Source: JBDNIO01 sp041688215 (GTDB taxonomy: Bacteria > Pseudomonadota > Gammaproteobacteria > Nevskiales > Salinisphaeraceae). From it: DNA of 12,096 bases. Shown piece by piece: positions 7,602-12,096 of this stretch. The DNA lies in the NCBI GenBank assembly GCA_041688215.1, contig JBDNIO010000097.1:1-12096 (forward strand), given 5' to 3'. A program made the translations under genes and the position numbers. The notes under the pieces were generated by a model. The model saw nothing but the letters and a program-made list of their open reading frames with translations, had not been told where the DNA came from and searched no databases. Within the stretch, counting starts at the first letter, position 1; each line of letters begins with the position of its first letter.

Positions 7602-8822
7602 TTACGTAATCGTGGGCGCGCTGGGGGGAAAGCCCCCGGAATGGGGCAAGTTTCGGCGAATCAATTGTACGTGTCCGGTAAACGATAAACTGTGCGGCTT
7701 GAGCCGATGACGGTCGCTGGCTTCGTGCATGAGCCAGCACACAGCGTAATGGGCCAATACCCAGCCGAAGAACTCCTGGCGCACCCCTTGGGGCGTTTTG
7801 CTTCGCAGCACTCGGCGGCGTTGTTGCAAAGATGTTTTTAACTCATCGAAAACTGCCTCGACTTCCCATCGCCGCTGATAAAGCGCTGCCAATTCCAGCG
7901 CGGGCGCGCGCTGCGGGTCCAATAACGTAGTCAGCAGGCGGTAGCGGGGCTGCGCGTCGATTTGGTCCGGCAAACAATACTCGATAACGCGTAATGTGAT
8001 GCCGTTAGTCTGTGTGCGCCGGGCCTTGGCATCCGGGTAGATCACCGACAAATATGAGCCATCCGGCAATGCGGTAACAACGGGCAATTGCCTGTTCGAC
8101 GCGCAGCGCCACAGCAACTGCGCGCCGGTGGCGCAAGCGGCCTGCCAATAGCGGTAGCCATTGAAGCCGCGGTCTGCCAGGCACAGCATGGAGCCATCCA
8201 TGCGGGCCAGCAGCGGCTCGCAGATATCCCACTCTGAGCTGCGGTAGGCACCAATATTGGCCGCCAGGATGGCGTGAGATGCGCATTCCACCAGTACCGC
8301 GCACTGTGCTTGCGGATACGCGGCGTGGCCAGTACGGCTGCCGGGATAACCAAATTCAGCGGCATTGGCGGCTTCATCGGCCAATTCGAAATTGCTGCCG
8401 TCAATCGCCACCAGGCGTAAGCCAGCATAAAAGGCTTCCGGATGCCGCCTGGGGTCGGCCAGCGGGATACAGGCACGCTGATGCAGTACCTGCAACGGGG
8501 TTACGCCCAGTTTACGACGCGCCGCACTCAAAGAGGACTTGGCCACCGTGGGTATCGCGCCTTCTCCCCGCGTCCATGACAACCCCTGCGCAATGACTGC
8601 AAAAACCGACTCATAAGCCGCTTCTGGATACAGGCTCAGCGCCATACAGTAATATGCCATTACCCGGGCGGGCAGGCTGCGGATGCGTTGACTGTTAACC
8701 TCGTGCTCGTCAAGTATCTCTTCGATCAGTGCAGCGGGATACACCCGGGCCAGCAAGCTGGCACTGAGGTAATCGCTCAACCGCGCACCTGGACCTAATA
8801 CCGCCTTGGTTCGTGCCATCAT
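7602..8822 (-). CDS. IS4-family DDE transposase
   Basis: This 406-residue transposase performs cut-and-paste movement of the surrounding insertion sequence. The N-terminal IS4-type domain spans about residues 15-115. The DDE catalytic triad is visible as D141 in LVAIDGSN, D217 in LCLADRGF and E322 in the IS4 signature Y315-x2-R318-x3-E322-x6-K329 (YQRRWEVEAVFDELK). A long beta-strand insertion lies between the second D and the E, as in this family. The gene starts with tandem ATG codons (8822-8820 and 8819-8817), and the length is normal for IS4. No frameshift or stop is present, so it is probably active. Confidence 0.95.
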   Translation of the reverse strand: MMARTKAVLGPGARLSDYLSASLLARVYPAALIEEILDEHEVNSQRIRSLPARVMAYYCMALSLYPEAAYESVFAVIAQGLSWTRGEGAIPTVAKSSLSAARRKLGVTPLQVLHQRACIPLADPRRHPEAFYAGLRLVAIDGSNFELADEAANAAEFGYPGSRTGHAAYPQAQCAVLVECASHAILAANIGAYRSSEWDICEPLLARMDGSMLCLADRGFNGYRYWQAACATGAQLLWRCASNRQLPVVTALPDGSYLSVIYPDAKARRTQTNGITLRVIEYCLPDQIDAQPRYRLLTTLLDPQRAPALELAALYQRRWEVEAVFDELKTSLQQRRRVLRSKTPQGVRQEFFGWVLAHYAVCWLMHEASDRHRLKPHSLSFTGHVQLIRRNLPHSGGFPPSAPTIT

Positions 8823-8865
8823 GGCTACCCAGCAAAAGCAATGGCGCTAATATAAACGATACTCG

Positions 8866-8883
8866 GCTAAACGAACAGTATTG
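8866..8883 (-). repeat. IS right terminal inverted repeat
   Basis: GCTAAACGAACAGTATTG is the exact reverse complement of the left end at 7378-7395. It lies upstream of the transposase start. Confidence 0.93.
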
Positions 8884-8893
8884 GGTCAGGTCT
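8884..8893. repeat. Target-site duplication, right copy
   Basis: GGTCAGGTCT is identical to 7368-7377. It marks the far side of the insertion and lets the interrupted element be reassembled. Confidence 0.9.
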
Positions 8894-8988
8894 TGCATTA
8901 ACACATGTCCTGCCAGACGCTCGCCTACACATCGCGATTGCGGGCAGGTTCATTCAGGGAATCTGGAAGAATGTATGATTGCAAGACC

Positions 8989-9045
8989 TGACCCTAATTG
9001 CGTGACCCTAATTGCGCCTGACCCTAATTGCGCCCTAATTGCGCC
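8989..9045. repeat. Short tandem repeat at the element's right tip
   Basis: TGACCCTAATTGCG occurs at 8989-9002, 9003-9016 (followed by CC) and 9019-9032, and then as a shorter CCCTAATTGCG at 9033-9043. The unit is the outermost bases of the element tip (TGACCCTA) plus six flanking bases (ATTGCG), so tip and flank were iterated together. It mirrors the tandem repeat at the other tip. Confidence 0.88.
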
Positions 9046-9198
9046 TATCCAGTGACCCTATGGGGCCGAGTTTTTACGGCTGTGGTTATGTTCGCCGGCT
9101 TAGGGGTTATTGCCGGGTTTACCGGTGTTATGACTACGGCTTTGTCACGAGCCAGGGAGGAAGCGAGAAGCGGCGTCACGGAAACCGATGAAAATTAG
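9046..9198 (+). pseudogene. C-terminal remnant of a probable K+ channel
   Basis: The last ~50 codons of a gene remain, ending at TAG 9196-9198. The start of the remnant, YPVTLWGRVFTAVVMFAGLG, matches the stretch that follows the selectivity filter in bacterial two-TM potassium channels (TVGYGD.YPVT..GR, then the inner pore helix). A helix VIAGFTGVMTTALSRAREEA and a charged tail follow. The filter and everything before it are missing, because the sequence turns into the ATTGCG tandem repeats just before the Y codon. No start codon with a ribosome site precedes it. The channel identity is inferred from a short stretch; another pore protein is possible. Confidence 0.5.
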
Positions 9199-9261
9199 CT
9201 ATAGGGCTTGTTTCAAAGTCTATATCCATATCTTCTGGTTACAATCACTGATTGATAGTGA

Positions 9262-10884
9262 TTAATCAGGCTTTATAGCAGCCGATAACCCGGCGAAAGC
9301 AATCATATCCTGACGCCGCTCTATTACATCTTCGATTGATCGAATCCTCAACTCGGGAACCCCGCCTTTTGCCAACGTTAATACCCTCTCTAATGTTATG
9401 GTTGGTAGCAGCAAATATTTTAGATACATGTAGTCGATTTCGGGTTTGAAAGAGTAGGGTAAGATTGAACCGACACGATGCGCGTCGTATCTGTACTCGG
9501 CGAATTCAAACCACCATGAAGGCAGTCTTCGTTTTGAAAGAATTTGAAAGTACTCGAGTCGTCTGCACGATTCATCCGCACCCAAGCTTTCGTGTTCAGC
9601 GAATACTTCGCTCAGCAACGACGAGTGAATCTTGGCGGATCGATTGTCGCTTAAACTACCCAGTATTTCCGCCTCCCCAGAAAACTCCAATAGTCGATGT
9701 GTCTCACTATGTTTAATCCAAGATCTAAGTAGGGCATCAAGGCGGGTGAACAGGTATTTCGTGACGAGATCTAGCGTGCCGTTACTGGAGTAAGCAAAAA
9801 CGAATTCGCGCTTCTGGTCCTTCGATATGCCCCGAAACGAGTGATTAAAATAACCTGGGGGAGATATAAACTTTCGAGGCGAATAACCTTCCAAAACGCT
9901 AATATCACCTAATGAAGGTAAGTCTTTTAAAAATCCAATTTGCGTCTGGAAACGTCTCAATTCAAGCTCGTGCTCACCTCTTGCTTTTGCTTGGGCCCGC
10001 GATTTTTTCTCCAGTCGCTTTTTGCTCTCGTCATATCGTCTTTTGGTTATCGCGCCGTACTTATAGGCGTTTTCAAGTTGAGTGACGTGTGCGATTATAA
10101 ATTTCGGTTTCTTTTCGCCAGCTAGGGTTGGTAATAGCCAATCAACATTAACAGGAAGGTTCGGAATATTTTTCAGACGGGCAACCCATTCCTGAGCGAG
10201 CGCCATCTGCCCAACCGCGACAAGTTTAATTATGTAACGAGACGTAACTTCGTACGCGCCCGGAAGGTACAATCGTTCGCGTATCCATTGATCTGCTTCT
10301 TCGAGCATCCAGAGGTCTACGGTTAGATCGCAAAGTTGGTCCAGAACGAGAAATCTTAGTTCTGAACAACTGCCCTCTTCGAGGAAGGCCAACGACTGAG
10401 GACTTCGTGCCGCGAGTAACATTCCGTGCATTTCGGGAAAGGCATTGTTGAGGCAGACCATATCGTCGTGTGAGCCTCCCCTATCCGGGTGCACTTTTTG
10501 TACCGCACGCCGATAGGCCAAACGAAGCTGCTCCGAACTGATGTCTTCGCCGTAAGTTGATAATTTTAAGAGTTCGTAGGCTTGTTCAGAGATCAGCCTC
10601 AAATGGTCTTGGATTGATTTTAGATTCCTGGCTTTACGGATATTTTTCTTGCTGAGGCCAATGAAACTGTCTACGCGTTTTTGCGCCTTTTTGCTGCGGG
10701 TTGCGTCCACAAACTGAGCAAAATAGGGATGGGAATCACTAAATATAGTTCTTTGCTCGTCGCGTCTCCTCGGTGTTCCACAGTCAAAGTAATGGGCGCG
10801 ATCTAACACTAGGCAATAGGCAGACACTGCTGCGCTTGCAAGCAAATGTTCTTCACTTCGCTTTATCTTTATTGGCTGTTTCAT
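9262..10884 (-). CDS. J-domain protein of unknown family
   Basis: This 540-residue protein contains one J-domain at about residues 100-157. It has AYELLKLS as helix I, EQLRLAYRRAVQKV as helix II, the diagnostic loop HPD at 132-134, and DMVCLNNAFPEM in helix III. A J-domain stimulates the ATPase of an Hsp70. The domain sits inside the chain rather than at the N-terminus, after a ~100-residue lysine-rich region. Residues about 270-293 (LENAYKYGAITKRRYDESKK) resemble a SHOCT-type helical pair and run into a probable coiled coil to about 315. Residues 320-540 match nothing I recognise. There is no signal peptide or membrane segment. Its AT-rich sequence and codon use differ from the core genes, suggesting transfer. 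The start ATG 10884 has only a weak ribosome site. The short inverted repeat at 9248-9253/9264-9269 overlaps the stop. Confidence 0.8.
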   Translation of the reverse strand: MKQPIKIKRSEEHLLASAAVSAYCLVLDRAHYFDCGTPRRRDEQRTIFSDSHPYFAQFVDATRSKKAQKRVDSFIGLSKKNIRKARNLKSIQDHLRLISEQAYELLKLSTYGEDISSEQLRLAYRRAVQKVHPDRGGSHDDMVCLNNAFPEMHGMLLAARSPQSLAFLEEGSCSELRFLVLDQLCDLTVDLWMLEEADQWIRERLYLPGAYEVTSRYIIKLVAVGQMALAQEWVARLKNIPNLPVNVDWLLPTLAGEKKPKFIIAHVTQLENAYKYGAITKRRYDESKKRLEKKSRAQAKARGEHELELRRFQTQIGFLKDLPSLGDISVLEGYSPRKFISPPGYFNHSFRGISKDQKREFVFAYSSNGTLDLVTKYLFTRLDALLRSWIKHSETHRLLEFSGEAEILGSLSDNRSAKIHSSLLSEVFAEHESLGADESCRRLEYFQILSKRRLPSWWFEFAEYRYDAHRVGSILPYSFKPEIDYMYLKYLLLPTITLERVLTLAKGGVPELRIRSIEDVIERRQDMIAFAGLSAAIKPD

Positions 10885-10997
10885 CTGTCAGAGAAGATCG
10901 CCAGAAAAACCGTATATTTATTTAAGCAAGAAATAGAAATCAATCAGGGATAGACTACGTTCTAGAACTGACCAACATGGACTGCACGCCAAACGAC

Positions 10998-11396
10998 TCA
11001 CCGCGCCCACCAATTATTATTTTTGTAATTCGGTTCCGGCTTACCGCCCGCACCTGGAACCCACAAGTCGTTGTCCGGTCGCGGCACGATATTGCCGTTA
11101 ATGTCTTTTCGCCAGAGCTTGTTGTTTGACGTGGGTTCCAACTCGCCGTTCAAGCGGCGTTTCCAGGCCTTGTTTTTGGCCGTGGGTTGGACCACACCGC
11201 GAAAATCGGTATGCCATTGGTCGTTGGCTGTTGTTGGCTCTAACTTGCCTTTGAAATCTTCGTGCCACAGTTTGTTTTGCGGGCTCGGTTTGGCATCCGT
11301 AAAAAAATCATCGGATTCAGCTTGAGCGGTAACAGAAACCAGGCAAACCACCATGATCATAAGCATGTGCCGCCAGGGGGGTACTAGAAAGTGCAT
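10998..11396 (-). CDS. Exported protein of five 17-residue repeats
   Basis: With start ATG 11396 the protein has 132 residues. A signal peptide of 26 (MHFLVPPWRHMLMIMVVCLV, then SVTAQA) is followed by a short acidic linker. Next come five exact-length 17-residue repeats (residues 41-125, bases 11022-11276) and a partial sixth ending NNNWWAR. Every unit has N1, W4, G10 and P14, in the style NKLWxxDFxGxLEPTxx. The even 51-base spacing, with no insertions, indicates duplication under selection. I know no family of this pattern; WG, Asp-box and MORN repeats do not fit. The frame is open up to ATG 11474, but that leader (MSDCKTL...) derives from a decayed mobile repeat, so I prefer 11396. ATG 11366 is also possible. 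No start has a convincing ribosome site. Confidence 0.7.
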   Translation of the reverse strand: MHFLVPPWRHMLMIMVVCLVSVTAQAESDDFFTDAKPSPQNKLWHEDFKGKLEPTTANDQWHTDFRGVVQPTAKNKAWKRRLNGELEPTSNNKLWRKDINGNIVPRPDNDLWVPGAGGKPEPNYKNNNWWAR

Positions 11397-11454
11397 AGTG
11401 CGTTTGATATAGGGAAATATGGATTGAAACACGCGTTCCGCTACGGAACAGTAT

Positions 11455-11500
11455 AGGGTCTTGCAATCCGACATCTCCAGATTTCCAGTTGGGAACCTGC
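11455..11500. repeat. Decayed copy of the GGGTCAG palindromic element
   Basis: AGGGTC-TTGCAATC followed by CCAGATTTCC and GAACCTGC lines up with the reverse complement of 8943-8995 (AGGGTCAGGTCTTGCAATC, CCAGATTCCC, GAACCTGC), with a five-base deletion in the tip and scattered changes. The opposite tip is not visible. A perfect hairpin GTTCCG-CTA-CGGAAC (11435-11449) lies just outside the tip. Confidence 0.55.
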
Positions 11501-11581
11501 AGGCGGCTTGACGATCTGCGAGTTCACTCTGCGTTTCGCTATGGGATAAGCGGTTTCATTATCCGCTGTGAGGGCGGCTTT

Positions 11582-11668
11582 CTACTTAGCCCGCCGCACA
11601 GCATCCAGCGCCAGATAGGTAAGAAACCCAGCCGCACCAACCAAAACCAACGCCATAAATACTTCCAT
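11582..11668 (-). CDS. 28-residue membrane microprotein
   Basis: ATG at 11668 begins a 28-codon frame ending at TAG 11584-11582. One hydrophobic helix (VFMALVLVGAAGFLTYLAL) is followed by a positive tail (DAVRRAK), so the C-terminus should face the cytoplasm. It starts two bases after the stop of the 75-residue membrane protein and has a good ribosome site, GGAG, eight bases upstream of the ATG. It is too short for routine gene finders. A tiny partner downstream of a 75-residue two-helix protein is an arrangement I believe recurs in other proteobacteria, but I cannot confirm that here. The function is unknown. Confidence 0.6.
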   Translation of the reverse strand: MEVFMALVLVGAAGFLTYLALDAVRRAK

Positions 11669-11670
11669 TA

Positions 11671-11898
11671 TTACAACTCCGTAATTTCCCTGATCTTTTG
11701 TTCAATCTGCCGATGGATTGCCAAGCTTCCACTCCCGATAATGAAAAGGCCAGAAAAGCCGCTTACGAGCAGTAACCACCAAGCTGACTGGATATTAGTC
11801 AGGAGCCAGGCAACTAAACTAATGCCAGTTACAACCATAATACCTAGCCACAGCTTAAGATACGCAAGTTCTTCTTTTAGGCCATCAAGTTTTGACAT
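11671..11898 (-). CDS. Small two-helix membrane protein
   Basis: This is a 75-residue protein with a charged amphipathic N-terminus (MSKLDGLKEELAYLKLW). Two membrane helices follow (about 18-34 GIMVVTGISLVAWLL and 40-60 WLLLVSGFSGLFIIGSGSLA), and the charged C-terminal helix is HRQIEQKIREITEL. Both ends should lie in the cytoplasm. The pattern of a short coiled-coil lead and a two-helix hairpin is one I have seen in conserved hypothetical proteins of bacteria, without a known role. The gene is followed after two bases by the 28-residue microprotein, making a compact two-gene unit. A plus-strand frame over the same bases (11489-11932) has no family features and is a shadow. Confidence 0.7.
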   Translation of the reverse strand: MSKLDGLKEELAYLKLWLGIMVVTGISLVAWLLTNIQSAWWLLLVSGFSGLFIIGSGSLAIHRQIEQKIREITEL

Positions 11899-11906
11899 TG
11901 CTCAAT

Positions 11907-12095
11907 TCATTCGGCGCATCTTGGCAGAATAACATGGCAAAGGAGAGGTAGGGCCACGTCCTGCAAAACCAAAGTGCAAAACCAAAGGGTCAGATTCGAT
12001 TGAAACTCCGCTGGCTCATTTTGTGTCATGGCTTTACGTATCTTGTTGGTATTGCAACGTATATGCGTCAGGGAACTTCGTCGTCTATCCCCCAC
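11907..12095 (-). CDS. Open frame running off the right edge (doubtful)
   Basis: A minus-strand frame enters from beyond the window and ends at TGA 11909-11907. Its first ~28 visible codons (GDRRRSSLTHIRCNTNKIRK) could be the end of a real gene. The rest, from about EFQSNLTL onward, is simply translation of the GGGTCAG tip and the 13-base tandem repeat at 11962-11987. If there is a gene, its 3' end has been replaced by repeat sequence. No family is recognised. Confidence 0.25.
   Translation of the reverse strand: MGDRRRSSLTHIRCNTNKIRKAMTQNEPAEFQSNLTLWFCTLVLQDVALPLLCHVILPRCAE
11962..11987. repeat. 13-base tandem duplication next to a GGGTCAG tip
   Basis: TGCAAAACCAAAG is present twice in a row (11962-11974, 11975-11987) and leads straight into GGGTCAG (11987-11993) followed by ATTCGATTGA. 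This repeats the arrangement at 7317-7366, where short tandem units also abut a GGGTCAG tip, but with a different tip sequence. The second tip of this element would lie beyond the window. Confidence 0.75.
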
Positions 12096-12096
12096 C

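Larger units (their letters stand above)
7378..8883 (-). mobile_element. Complete IS4-family insertion sequence (1506 bp)
   Basis: The element is bounded by perfect 18-base terminal inverted repeats (CAATACTGTTCGTTTAGC at 7378-7395, its reverse complement at 8866-8883) and flanked by a 10-bp direct repeat, GGTCAGGTCT. It holds one transposase gene (7602-8822, minus strand). About 200 non-coding bases lie between that gene's stop and the left end, with GCGGCGGC (7471-7478) and GCCGCCGC (7510-7517) able to pair. Perfect ends, a perfect target duplication and an open transposase frame point to a recent insertion. It landed inside the tip of the palindromic element described at 7366-8995. Confidence 0.95.
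7366..8995. mobile_element. Palindromic GGGTCAG-tipped element, split by the IS
   Basis: The left tip AGGGTCAGGTCT (7366-7377) continues after the insertion sequence as TGCA (8894-8897). The reassembled tip AGGGTCAGGTCTTGCA is a perfect inverted repeat of the right tip TGCAAGACCTGACCCT (8980-8995). With the insertion sequence and one target copy removed, the element is about 114 bp. An internal inverted repeat CCTGCC (8909-8914) / GGCAGG (8943-8948) could form a hairpin. It encodes nothing. Its size and paired tips fit a MITE or a REP-like unit moved by a RAYT (TnpA-REP) transposase. I recall similar tips in gammaproteobacterial genomes, but that assignment is inference. Confidence 0.7.

Noticed and set aside
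8813..9055. Plus-strand frame of 80 codons spanning the IS end and the element
   Set aside because: It crosses the IS boundary and tandem repeats, and its C-terminal part is a direct translation of the repeats.
8989..9060. CRISPR array
   Set aside because: Units of 14-16 bases are joined with no spacers, and no cas gene is present.
11539..11571. Terminator-like inverted repeat (GGATAA ... TTATCC) downstream of the 28-residue gene
   Set aside because: Short stem with a long loop and no T-run; too weak to call.
11489..11932. Plus-strand frame of 147 codons
   Set aside because: Runs antisense to the two small membrane genes and begins in repeat-derived sequence; the composition is not protein-like.

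Overview
The window looks like a chromosomal segment of a gammaproteobacterium. The core genes (a PhoP/PhoQ-like two-component system, a 36K-type SppA lipoprotein protease and a PHA synthase whose motifs resemble the Pseudomonas type) fit that group. So do the short GGGTCAG-tipped repeats and the IS4-family element. The species cannot be named from sequence alone.

Positions 1-6673 are a compact, GC-rich, all-plus-strand core. They begin with the tail of an IS4-type transposase cut by the window edge. Next come a secreted glycine-zipper protein and an apparent operon of a PepSY-like secreted protein, an OmpR-type response regulator and its histidine kinase. The last two overlap by ATGA. A helical protein of unknown function and SppA follow. 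A consensus sigma-54 promoter then precedes phaC, whose reading frame is intact on both sides of a single in-frame TAA, so the PHA synthase is split into two pieces.

Positions 6674-9200 are a mobile-element scrap zone. A dRS3-like hairpin is followed by a toxin-antitoxin pair on the minus strand; the antitoxin is intact but the RelE-like toxin lacks its 5' third. The toxin is cut where short tandem repeats lead into a palindromic element of about 114 bp with GGGTCAG tips. That element is itself split by a complete 1506-bp IS4-family insertion sequence with 18-bp terminal repeats and a 10-bp target duplication. Its other tip also carries iterated short repeats and abuts the last ~50 codons of what looks like a potassium-channel gene. 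The two flanks come from different genes, so this is a rearrangement junction rather than a simple insertion.

Positions 9200-12096 are an accessory region, mostly minus strand, with genes unlike the core. It holds a 540-residue J-domain protein of no known family, a small exported protein built from five exact-length 17-residue repeats, and a pair of tiny membrane proteins (75 and 28 residues) in tight succession. A decayed copy of the palindromic element and a second tandem-repeat/GGGTCAG junction also lie here. The most promising material for new biology is the J-domain protein, the 17-residue repeat protein and the way short repeats are iterated at GGGTCAG tips.
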